DNA of 64,000 nt, taken from Moritella sp. (lineage in GTDB: Bacteria > Pseudomonadota > Gammaproteobacteria > Enterobacterales > Moritellaceae). Below are positions 1-7,758 of this stretch, one piece after another. The stretch is from the NCBI RefSeq assembly GCF_013215705.1, contig NZ_JABSQR010000004.1, forward strand, positions 124,001 through 188,000, read 5' to 3'. Position numbers and translations under genes: made by a program. The notes under the pieces were generated by a model. It did not search any database. It saw nothing but the letters and a program-made list of their open reading frames with translations, and was not told where the DNA came from. Positions within the stretch are counted from its first letter, which is position 1; every line of letters begins with the position of its first letter.

Positions 1-1868
1 TTAAGACCAACGACCATGTTCCAAGGTGCGACACTATTAAGTGCTAAACCATCTTGATCTTCGCCCTCAGTATAAGCAGCAGCTAAACGTAACGTAGTAC
101 CGTCAAATGCGCCAATTAAGCTGTCTAACCAAAGGTTAGTAGCAATTTCAGCACCTTTAATCGTTGCTTTGTCTAGATTGTCATAGGTCGTAATATCAAT
201 ACCATTCTCTTGATATTTAATCTTATCAATAAAATCATCATAATCACTGTAGAACAAGGCAAACTCATAATTACCCGCAGCGAAGTTCCCGCGTAGACCA
301 GTTTCATATGAGATACTTGTTTCTGCTTCTAAATCTGGATTAGGCTGGCTTTTATAACCATGGGCAGTATTGCTCCAAGAATAATACAGTTCTTGAAAAT
401 CTGGGGCTCTAAAACCTTGGCTCACCTGTGCGAATATCTTAGTATCATCAGTTAGGTTATATAATGCACCCAATTTAGCTGTTACCGCTGAATCTGAATA
501 TTCTTTATAATCTGTCGGCTCATAACCACTGACATCATTATATGATGTTGTTGGGTCTGTATTGTCCGGCTTAGTACTGAAACTATCAAAACGAAGGCCT
601 GGAGTTAATACGAGAGCGCCATCAAGCAATAAGATCTGATCCTGCAAATAAGCGCCCCACTTAGTATCTTCAGCTTCAGGCATATAGTAATAAAGCTTAG
701 TACCAGTATCGCCATTTCCTTTTACATAATGGGTTAAATTAGTGTTTTCAATATCACGAGTAGCATAAGATAGACCGTAAATTAAGTGATGCTCCATTCC
801 CCCCAATATTAAAGACTTCTCAAACTGAGCACTTACTTCATAACCTTGCTCGGCATAAAGGTATTCTTTAACTTCATCCGTATTAGGTGTAAACATACTG
901 GTTGTTGAACTACTGCGCGTTGTTTGCGATGCTTGCTTACTTTTCTGCCAATCAAATTGCACTGACATAGTGTCAAAAGCAGCATTATTGGCGGTAAGGA
1001 TATATTTAGCCCCTAAGCGTTGACGTTTACTTTGATCCGCTGCATCAACACTTTTATCCCAATTGGCATATGGAGGGTTAATATCAAGTGGAAGGTCGGT
1101 ATCCGTATCTGAGACAACCTGCTCCCCGGTAAACTCAATGCGGTGATTTTCATTTAACTGATATTGCAGCTTCACTAACACATTATTATTTTCAGTTTCT
1201 TGCGGGTCCGGCTCACCAAAGTTTTGCTCTTCTTCACCAGCCCTGTTTGTATAAGCCACTAACGTCTCTAAATCACCAGTACGGTTCGCTAATGCCACCG
1301 ATTGAGAAAAACTACGATCAACCGAGTAATAACCTAATTTTAGGTGACCACCGCTATTATCCCCAGCGTCCAGAAAATCACTTGGATCTTTCGTTTCAAA
1401 GGCAACAATACCAGCAATGGCATCACTACCATATAAGCTCGATGCGGCACCTTTTACCACTTCAACTGATTTGATCATATCAGGGTCAATATCTAATCGG
1501 CCTGCTTGGATGAAAGACTGACCAGAATCAAAACGATTTGCCTGTGATACACCATCAATAACAATCTTAACTCGGTTTCCTTCCATGCCGCGAATATTGA
1601 TACTTTGAACACCATATCGAGGATCACTTTCGACTGTTACGCCCGGCGTATAGTCAAAGATTTCACCTACATTTTTCACTATATTTTCTTCAATATCATC
1701 AGCGGAAATAACACTGACTGACGCTGCAACATCGGTCAGTAATTGTTCTGAGCGTGTCGCTGACACCACGGTAGTCGCATCAGCCGTGTTGTTATTTGAT
1801 TCAGCAATTACTGGCATTGATAAAGCTAATAAAATAGATGTGGTTAAATACTTCTTGTTCCAAGACAT
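1..1868 (-). CDS. TonB-dependent haem/haemoglobin-type outer-membrane receptor (C-terminus cut by window edge)
   Basis: The reading frame is open from the ATG at 1866-1868 down to the left edge, giving about 622 residues; the end of the barrel lies outside the window. The TTA at 1-3 is not in this frame. A signal peptide (MSWNKKYLTTSILLALSMPVIA) precedes a plug domain with RGMEGNRVKIVIDGV and the VVKGAASSLYGSDAIAG stretch. Near residue 486 there is a FRAP box (FRAPDFQELYYS), then a histidine near 503, then a QPNPDLEAE box. FRAP-His-NPNL is the haem-receptor signature of the HemR/HutA/HmuR group. A Fur box lies 56 bp upstream. It should import haem with TonB-ExbBD. Substrate is inferred from motifs; no haem ABC importer is seen beside it here. 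Confidence 0.88.
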   Translation of the reverse strand, partial: MSWNKKYLTTSILLALSMPVIAESNNNTADATTVVSATRSEQLLTDVAASVSVISADDIEENIVKNVGEIFDYTPGVTVESDPRYGVQSINIRGMEGNRVKIVIDGVSQANRFDSGQSFIQAGRLDIDPDMIKSVEVVKGAASSLYGSDAIAGIVAFETKDPSDFLDAGDNSGGHLKLGYYSVDRSFSQSVALANRTGDLETLVAYTNRAGEEEQNFGEPDPQETENNNVLVKLQYQLNENHRIEFTGEQVVSDTDTDLPLDINPPYANWDKSVDAADQSKRQRLGAKYILTANNAAFDTMSVQFDWQKSKQASQTTRSSSTTSMFTPNTDEVKEYLYAEQGYEVSAQFEKSLILGGMEHHLIYGLSYATRDIENTNLTHYVKGNGDTGTKLYYYMPEAEDTKWGAYLQDQILLLDGALVLTPGLRFDSFSTKPDNTDPTTSYNDVSGYEPTDYKEYSDSAVTAKLGALYNLTDDTKIFAQVSQGFRAPDFQELYYSWSNTAHGYKSQPNPDLEAETSISYETGLRGNFAAGNYEFALFYSDYDDFIDKIKYQENGIDITTYDNLDKATIKGAEIATNLWLDSLIGAFDGTTLRLAAAYTEGEDQDGLALNSVAPWNMVVGL

Positions 1869-2423
1869 CGAGAGTTCCTTACAGCATCATTAATATTTAA
1901 GTGACGTCAATATAACAAGATCAAATGAGAATTGCTATCATTCTCATTGGCGTTTACATTGGGTGAGCTGGAACTGGACAAAGAATAAAGTATTTTATGT
2001 TTATTAATGGTAGTGGTTGGTTTATCACCTAGTTATTATTAGTAATTCAATTAGTTCAAATATCGGCATTTAACTATAAATAATGAATAACCATGAAAAT
2101 ATGCTATATTCAGGCACTATATTTCAATTAACCTATCTATAATAGATAGCTAAACTGCAAAGCTAGCCACTCACAGTGGTAAACGCTTGCATATATACTT
2201 AGGTATGGCACCTCTGTATTTAATAAGTATTTAACGCGCAGAGTAAACAATTCGGTCATCAATCATGAGACTGTGAATATCAATGGACAGGAATCATTCA
2301 TCCACACTTTTTACTCCGTATTAAATATCAACTTCAATCATAAATCAGCATTTTGATCTGCTTATTCACATTCATTTCAGATTAAGCAATACCGATCAGG
2401 CTGATAAATAACCAAGAGGTAAT
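1869..2423. other. Divergent intergenic region between receptor and gltS
   Basis: This 555-bp gap carries promoters for both divergent genes. Apart from the Fur box I see no coding potential, RNA gene or clear operator. The gltS-proximal half is AT-rich with no recognisable riboswitch or strong hairpin. Confidence 0.6.
1924..1948. promoter_or_regulatory. Fur box upstream of the haem-type receptor
   Basis: Two perfect 9-bp inverted arms, AATGAGAAT and ATTCTCATT, are separated by 7 bp. This matches the Fur consensus family (GATAATGATAATCATTATC) and sits about 56 bp upstream of the receptor start on the minus strand. Iron repression of the receptor is the expected outcome. Confidence 0.85.
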
Positions 2424-3647
2424 ATGAATACTATTTATTCAATTGGTGAACTCGAATCTTTTTTAATTGCATTTTTAGTGCTGTTCTTAGGGCACATCGT
2501 TAATAAAAAAATCCCCGCACTACAGCGCTTTAATATCCCAGAACCGATAGTCGGTGGGTTAATCGTCGCAATTACCATCACCCTATTACACTTTCAAAAT
2601 ATCACGCTTGAATTCTCTCTGCCCTTACAAAGCACACTAATGTTAATGTTCTTTAGTACTGTAGGTTTAGCGGCGAGTTATACTCAGCTATTAAAAGGCG
2701 GCTCGAAAGTATTCCTTTTCTTAGCCATAGCATCTTTCTATATTATTATTCAAAATGGTATTGGCGTGAGCTTAGCCACCATGCTTGGACTTGAACCGAT
2801 CCTTGGTTTAATTGCTGGCTCAATCACCCTATCAGGTGGTCATGGTACAGGTGCAGCTTGGTCGCAAACATTTTACGACATTTACGGAATCAACACCCTT
2901 GAACTGGCAATGGCGGCAGCGACATTCGGTCTAGTTATTGGTGGCATTATCGGTGGGCCAATTGCCCAACGCCTCATCACCAAGAATAACTTAGTATCCG
3001 ACTATGGTATTGGTACCAACCATCACGAACAATTCCCTGAGTTGGTGACTTATAATGAGTTAGAAGAAGACCGCATTACAGGTAAAAGTATCATCGAAAC
3101 ACTGTTTATTCTATTAACGTGTGTTGTCGGTGCTGGTTATGTCGAACAAGCAGTTTCATTGCTCAACATTAGTTGGTTACGCATTCCAGACTTTGTCTAT
3201 GCGCTATTTTTAGGCGTGATCTTCACCAACACCACAGAAGTAACCAAAAGTTATAAAGTAAACAGTGAAGCTATTGATATCCTTGGTACCGTCGCTTTAT
3301 CACTGTTCTTAGCAATGGCATTAATGAATCTTAAATTGTGGAATATTTTTGATTTGGCCTTACCACTGCTTATTATCTTAGCGGTGCAAGCCGTGGTACT
3401 CGCGCTTTTTTCGTATTTTGTCACCTTTAAAGTAATGGGTTCAAACTACGATGCCGCAATTATTGCCGGTGGTCACTGTGGCTTTGGTCTGGGTGCTACA
3501 CCAACCGCGGTGATGAACATGGGCTCGCTGGTATCACGCTACGGACCTTCACCACAAGCATTTATGGTGGTGCCTATTGTTGGCGCATTCTTCATTGATA
3601 TTGTTAACTTGATTATTCTACAAGGCTATATCAGCTTTATTGGATAA
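2424..3647 (+). CDS. gltS: Sodium/glutamate symporter GltS
   Basis: The 407-residue product matches the length of the ESS family (E. coli GltS is 401). It is an almost entirely hydrophobic inner-membrane protein. The family's duplicated pore loops are visible: SGGHGTGAAW near residue 140 and GGHCGFGLGATPTA near residue 350, plus the IPEPIVGGL motif near residue 40. It should take up glutamate with sodium, in keeping with a marine lifestyle. The start follows an AAGAGG ribosome site with about 6 bp spacing. It is transcribed alone and divergently from the haem-type receptor. Confidence 0.93.
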   Translation: MNTIYSIGELESFLIAFLVLFLGHIVNKKIPALQRFNIPEPIVGGLIVAITITLLHFQNITLEFSLPLQSTLMLMFFSTVGLAASYTQLLKGGSKVFLFLAIASFYIIIQNGIGVSLATMLGLEPILGLIAGSITLSGGHGTGAAWSQTFYDIYGINTLELAMAAATFGLVIGGIIGGPIAQRLITKNNLVSDYGIGTNHHEQFPELVTYNELEEDRITGKSIIETLFILLTCVVGAGYVEQAVSLLNISWLRIPDFVYALFLGVIFTNTTEVTKSYKVNSEAIDILGTVALSLFLAMALMNLKLWNIFDLALPLLIILAVQAVVLALFSYFVTFKVMGSNYDAAIIAGGHCGFGLGATPTAVMNMGSLVSRYGPSPQAFMVVPIVGAFFIDIVNLIILQGYISFIG

Positions 3648-3660
3648 ATTTCAGCCTATC

Positions 3661-3681
3661 AGGTCTGTAAGTTACAGGCCT
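3661..3681. terminator. Hairpin after gltS
   Basis: AGGTCTGTA pairs with TACAGGCCT (one G-T pair) around a 3-nt loop, 13 bp after the gltS stop. No U-run follows, so it is a hairpin of uncertain function, perhaps a processing or Rho-assisted end. Confidence 0.35.
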
Positions 3682-3698
3682 GGTAATCGCTATACCCA

Positions 3699-3794
3699 TT
3701 ACCGCCGCTTTGGCTTAATTCTATTCGCGCGTCGAATACATATCACGATATAAAAAAACACAAGCATCACAGGTACAGCCCATAATAAATGCAT
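3699..3794 (-). CDS. 31-residue single-span membrane peptide, paralogue of the NiSOD-operon small protein
   Basis: ATG at 3792-3794 follows a very strong GGAGG ribosome site (within GGGGAGGGG) with 6-bp spacing; an in-frame TAG lies just upstream, fixing this start. The product begins MHLLWAVPVML, crosses the membrane once (about residues 3-20) and ends in a basic tail, CIRRANRIKPKRR. It lies 50 bp downstream of the Fur-box-controlled TPR-like gene, probably in the same transcript. The last 30 residues of the 69-residue protein at 13040-13249 share HLLW, PV, a Tyr, and CIRRANRIK, about 17 of 30 positions by my hand alignment. It lacks that protein's signal peptide and His-rich segment. The function is unknown. 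Confidence 0.72.
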   Translation of the reverse strand: MHLLWAVPVMLVFFYIVICIRRANRIKPKRR

Positions 3795-3844
3795 AATTCC
3801 CCTCCCCTATTCCATAAACAGATGATGACTTAATGAACCTAAGA

Positions 3845-4273
3845 TTAATGCATTGTTGGATGAGGATCTTCAAGCCATTCAGGTGATACCTGTAAAGCAT
3901 CAAAGCAAGAGTCACAGATAGGGTGGCGATGGCTAAAGTCCAATAACGGCACTAAGGTAACTTTGACCGCTTGTGTGGCTAACGCCTTCAAGGCATCAGA
4001 TGCAGTTTCACCGCGCAGTAATGACATCATCCACTGATGAGGCATGGTTAAATATCGTAGTGCAGTATAATGTTGACCTTGTTCTTCATACACTGCTGCT
4101 AAGTTATGTTGAGCAGATATCCAAGCCATGAATAGTTCCTCATTTTCGGGCTTCTCATCCCATTCTAGCTTTATCTGTTCAACTGCATGTTGATAGCAAA
4201 CCTCAGCATCTTGCCAAAATTTTGAGTTAAAACAACTACGACCATTTTCCATTAACACTTTCCACGTTTGCAT
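3845..4273 (-). CDS. TPR-like cytoplasmic protein of unknown function, Fur-box promoter
   Basis: The ATG at 4271-4273 is preferred over an upstream TTG at 4283-4285 because GGGGG lies 5 bp before it. The 142-residue product shows TPR-like helical repeats (AEVCYQHAVEQIK near residues 23-35; ISAQHNLAAVYEEQGQHYTALRYL near 52-75). It ends with a CDSCFDAL segment whose CxxC could bind a metal or form a disulfide. It has no signal peptide. A strong Fur box lies 38 bp upstream, and the promoter aligns with that of the nickel SOD operon. The 31-residue membrane peptide follows. It may belong to a small uncharacterised TPR family of Vibrio/Shewanella; I cannot name a function. Confidence 0.8.
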   Translation of the reverse strand: MQTWKVLMENGRSCFNSKFWQDAEVCYQHAVEQIKLEWDEKPENEELFMAWISAQHNLAAVYEEQGQHYTALRYLTMPHQWMMSLLRGETASDALKALATQAVKVTLVPLLDFSHRHPICDSCFDALQVSPEWLEDPHPTMH

Positions 4274-4290
4274 AACAACCCCCAAATAGT

Positions 4291-4323
4291 AATGATTCTT
4301 GTTTATGTTTGATAATCATTATC
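4291..4323 (-). promoter_or_regulatory. Fur box of the TPR-like gene
   Basis: The core GATAAT-C-ATTATC at 4311-4323 is a perfect 6-1-6 Fur palindrome, with a second AT-rich half at 4291-4300 (AATGATTCTT). The stretch 4281-4320 aligns without gaps to 13273-13312 upstream of the NiSOD operon, with 32 of 40 positions identical by my count. Confidence 0.82.
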
Positions 4324-4369
4324 ATCTAAAGCCAAGGTTATGTAAAGATAGAATATAATTTCATATTTA

Positions 4370-5857
4370 TCAATTCACATTAATTGATGAGAGCTCAGAC
4401 CAATTCTGACGTTTTCGGTAAATAGTCGACGCGCTTATATCCAGCAATGCTGCCGCCTTGGGTATATTGCCATTACAATGTGCTATCGCATTTTCAATAA
4501 GTTGTTTTTCACTTTGCCATAATGGCATGATGTTGTTATCAATGTGATTAATAACTATCGCTTTTTCCGATTGCATTGCACTATCATTAGGCAGTAAGGT
4601 TGGAAAAGTGTCATAACTAGGCTGCTTATTGGGATCTAGTTCATAGGCCAATAACGACGGATTTTTTTGCTTTTTATCAACCATGTTTGCTTGCTGTATC
4701 TCAATTGGTAACATCGAACTGGTAACAAGTTCGCTATTGTTTAACACCACTATCTGACGGATCACATTTTGCAACATACGCACATTACCTGGCCAAGCGT
4801 AATTGATAATCATCTCTTTTGCATTATGATCAAAGCCTTTAAATGCTTTCCTCTCTTCTTTGCTATAATCGGCAAGTAACTGTTGCGCAATCAAAAAACC
4901 GTCATTATTCCGCATACGCAATGGCGGTATTTCAATTGGTATTACATGTAAACGATAAAATAGATCCTCACGAAATCGCCCCGCTCTCACCTCATTCCAA
5001 GGGTGACGATTTGTCGCACTAATAAATCGAACATCAACGTGTTCTTCTTGCGATCCACCAACCCGTTGAAATATCCCAGTTTGAATAAAACGTAATAACT
5101 TACTCTGTAAATCAAGGTCCATTTCACATATTTCATCTAGAAAAAGCGTGCCGCCATGAGCCCGAGTTGCAGCACCATCACGACTGGACGTCGCACCAGT
5201 AAATGCGCCTTTTGTGTGGCCAAATATTTCACTTTCAATTAATTCTTTGGGTATTGCAGCACAATTTAGCGCAATAAAAGGTTTATTTTTACGGTTCCCG
5301 CAATCATGTACCGCTTGTGCACAAACCTCTTTACCAGTACCACTTTCACCGACAATAAAAACAGACGCTTTGCTGCTAGCTACACAATCAATGGTTTTAT
5401 ACACAGCTTGCATCACTAATGACTCGCCAATAAAGCCATGGAAATTAGGCTTCGGTAAGCTACTTTCATAGTTCGCCACTAAGTTAATTAATTGTCGCTG
5501 TTTAAGGGCGTTGCGGAGGGTAATTGACAGGCGCTTGGCATCAAAAGGTTTGACTAAAAAATCAAATGCACCAGCGCGCATAGCATCAACAGCAATATCA
5601 ATTGAACCATAGGCAGTGATCATAATAATACTTATTTCGGGGTGACGTTGCTGTACTGTCGCTAAAATATCCATACCCGACATATCCGGTAATTGAATAT
5701 CTAGAATCAATAGGTCAGGCTGCCAACGAGTAAGCTCAGCTAATGCATCTCGCCCAGATTGAACATACGTAACATTTGCCCCTTCATTACGTAAATAAGC
5801 ACTGTAAATGGCGCCGACAGCAACACTGTCTTCGACTAATAACGCAGTAAACTCCAT
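4370..5857 (-). CDS. luxO: LuxO-type sigma-54-dependent response regulator
   Basis: The start at 5855-5857 (MEFTALLVEDS) is chosen because AAGGAGT lies 6-7 bp upstream; the ATG at 5875 has no ribosome site. The 495 residues comprise a receiver domain with phospho-acceptor D53 (LLILDIQLP) and K at VKPF, a sigma-54 AAA+ domain (Walker A GESGTGKE, GAFTGA loop, CEMDLDLQSKLLRFIQTG), a longer than usual linker, and a Fis-type HTH (GNIPKAAALLDISASTIYRK). The central domain and HTH closely resemble Vibrio LuxO, which when phosphorylated activates Qrr small RNAs in quorum sensing. No luxU phosphotransferase gene is adjacent. It precedes capsule-type genes, so control of exopolysaccharide is also possible. 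Confidence 0.78.
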   Translation of the reverse strand: MEFTALLVEDSVAVGAIYSAYLRNEGANVTYVQSGRDALAELTRWQPDLLILDIQLPDMSGMDILATVQQRHPEISIIMITAYGSIDIAVDAMRAGAFDFLVKPFDAKRLSITLRNALKQRQLINLVANYESSLPKPNFHGFIGESLVMQAVYKTIDCVASSKASVFIVGESGTGKEVCAQAVHDCGNRKNKPFIALNCAAIPKELIESEIFGHTKGAFTGATSSRDGAATRAHGGTLFLDEICEMDLDLQSKLLRFIQTGIFQRVGGSQEEHVDVRFISATNRHPWNEVRAGRFREDLFYRLHVIPIEIPPLRMRNNDGFLIAQQLLADYSKEERKAFKGFDHNAKEMIINYAWPGNVRMLQNVIRQIVVLNNSELVTSSMLPIEIQQANMVDKKQKNPSLLAYELDPNKQPSYDTFPTLLPNDSAMQSEKAIVINHIDNNIMPLWQSEKQLIENAIAHCNGNIPKAAALLDISASTIYRKRQNWSELSSINVN

Positions 5858-5929
5858 ATAATGACTCCTTGTCATCTCAATCCTATGGTAAATACCTGAA
5901 TATTTTTACCCTATTTACCAATAACTATA

Positions 5930-7333
5930 TTAGTTAGGGATATGTCTTCGCCATGCCGTAAATTTTAAATCTCGCCACAAATCACGATACAAATATAATA
6001 ATAGTAATGTGTTCACCCCGAGAATGGTAAATTCAATAAATCGATAACCAGTAACCTTAGTAATATTCACAATCAGCAGCACAATAAAAATTAGCCACGA
6101 TATGATTAGGTGTGATTTACAATAAGGTAAATAAACCAGTCGCTGACTTATCACATAAAACAGAATTCCCCGAATCAATACCGTTAACCCCATCGTATTC
6201 AATAAACCCGTTAGCCCGTATGCCCCAACAGCCCAATAGCCCATAATTAATAGATATAAAGCACAGACACCATCAATAATTGATGTCCACCGCGCATTTT
6301 TTTTCAAAAAACAACCAATATTCAATAATTCTGAGTGGAAGCGTAACGCCATAATCAAACACATCCAAGGAATCAAACTGATACTCTCGCGGTAACTTTC
6401 AGGCAGCATAATGTCCATCAAAATAGGAGCCATGAACAACATACCACCTGCCAGCAGCATACCGATTTGCACACCGAGTACAGCATATTTAGCGCCCAGT
6501 TCTGGTTCCATTTCATGTACCTTAAAACGCCTTGCGTACCACCACATACGAAATGGTTCAAAGGCTACTGAGATCATCAAGCCAAATTGTCCAGCCGCAA
6601 AAAATATAGCTAATTGCTGCTTGCCTAGGTGGATCACGACCAGCCAGTTTTCAGCCCCATTAAGGCAATACACAAAAATACCCGAGCAAACAATAAAGGC
6701 GATATAACGGTAATGCTCTAGCGAAAAAGTAGCACGTGCACCTTGTAAATGAGAACGGAAATAAACTAACACTACGATTGCAATAGCCGAGCTACTAATT
6801 GCACTTGATAACATCATCCCCGTTACCCCATAACCAGAGATAAGCAGACCAATCGAAAGCAGTGTTTGTAAGCAGCCTTGAGCCACCGAAAAAAACATAA
6901 AAGGCAGTGCCCGATGGGTCATTCTAAAATAACAATACGGCACCGTAAGTAATGAAGATAAAGATAAACTAATCAATAATAGCTGCAGGTCAAATAAACG
7001 TAAACTAACTGGTAACCAACTCATGATTAAGCCACTTAGCGGTAACGCGAGACAGAGAAATGTCATCGCGCACAATAACGATAGTCGAAAGCATTGACGC
7101 ATAACAGCATCGTTATCTGCTTTAACCTGACCACTGGCAAAACGAAATAAAATATCCCCTAATCCTAGCGTCAGAAATAAGCTCATCATGGAGGCAATAC
7201 TAACCAAGAAATTAAGCTCGCCATAATCAACTTGCGTTAACATCCGCGTCACGATAGGCATCATCACAAACCCTAAGCCCTTTAGTACAAAGATGCCCAA
7301 ACCATAAATAAGCATTTCCTTTATGCTACTCAT
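5930..7333 (-). CDS. Wzx-type polysaccharide flippase
   Basis: The 467 residues form about 12-14 membrane segments typical of the MATE-like MOP superfamily. The N-terminus, with GLGFVMMPIVTRMLTQVDYGELN, is the standard start of the oligosaccharide flippase family. It should move lipid-linked oligosaccharide across the inner membrane for capsule, O-antigen or exopolysaccharide assembly. Its start overlaps the last codons of the glycosyltransferase remnant by 4 bp, indicating a former operon. With that neighbour broken and no other assembly genes beside it, it may be an orphan. The LuxO-type gene lies 72 bp downstream on the same strand. Confidence 0.85.
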   Translation of the reverse strand: MSSIKEMLIYGLGIFVLKGLGFVMMPIVTRMLTQVDYGELNFLVSIASMMSLFLTLGLGDILFRFASGQVKADNDAVMRQCFRLSLLCAMTFLCLALPLSGLIMSWLPVSLRLFDLQLLLISLSLSSLLTVPYCYFRMTHRALPFMFFSVAQGCLQTLLSIGLLISGYGVTGMMLSSAISSSAIAIVVLVYFRSHLQGARATFSLEHYRYIAFIVCSGIFVYCLNGAENWLVVIHLGKQQLAIFFAAGQFGLMISVAFEPFRMWWYARRFKVHEMEPELGAKYAVLGVQIGMLLAGGMLFMAPILMDIMLPESYRESISLIPWMCLIMALRFHSELLNIGCFLKKNARWTSIIDGVCALYLLIMGYWAVGAYGLTGLLNTMGLTVLIRGILFYVISQRLVYLPYCKSHLIISWLIFIVLLIVNITKVTGYRFIEFTILGVNTLLLLYLYRDLWRDLKFTAWRRHIPN

Positions 7334-7628
7334 TTAATTCTGGTTCCTTCAATTAAATGCGATAATCGACGAGCTTGAATTTGAGCGTTAAAGTATTGTT
7401 CAACGCACTGCCAAGCCAACACTCTCATTTGTTCCCTGACATTATTTTGACATTGCATAAAGCTTTCAATCGCTAGCTTTAGCGCAATAACATCCTTCGG
7501 AGCAACGATATAATCCGTATCTTTGGTCACTATCTCAGCCCCGCCTTCACTAATGCCTGTATTTCAGTGACGATAAAGGTTTCTGAAGCAATAGGAAATT
7601 CTGGAACAACAATCGCGATATGTTTCAT
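7330..7628 (-). pseudogene. Glycosyltransferase remnant with large internal deletion
   Basis: From the ATG at 7626-7628 the first 32 codons read as a group 1 glycosyltransferase N-terminus (IVVPEFPIASETFIVTEIQ) and then stop at TAG. In another frame, starting inside the same sequence near 7545, a typical GT4 C-terminus follows (GGAEIVTKDTDYIVAPKD and an Ala-rich helix) to the stop at 7330. The middle, roughly 300 residues, is missing, and the junction is out of frame near 7540-7545. The remnant still overlaps the flippase start. It once probably added a sugar to the same polysaccharide. Residual translation of the 66-residue C-terminal piece is possible but unlikely to be active. Confidence 0.82.
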
Positions 7629-7758
7629 TGTTATGCCTTAGGCAAGAGAGTTAACCATAAGTATAGAAATAATAATGGTATTGGCATTACTGAAGTGAAT
7701 TTTCGGCTAGTCTACCGTATAATATTCTGCTTTCTAGTATTAGCGAGTGTTTCAGACC

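Noticed and set aside
1247-1474. 75-codon open frame on the plus strand inside the receptor
   Set aside because: It is antisense to a well-supported TonB receptor, with low-complexity His/Gln-rich translation and no ribosome site.
3721-3915. 64-codon minus-strand frame overlapping the TPR-like gene
   Set aside because: It overlaps the TPR-like gene out of frame and covers most of the 31-residue peptide, which has a far better start signal and a detectable homologue.
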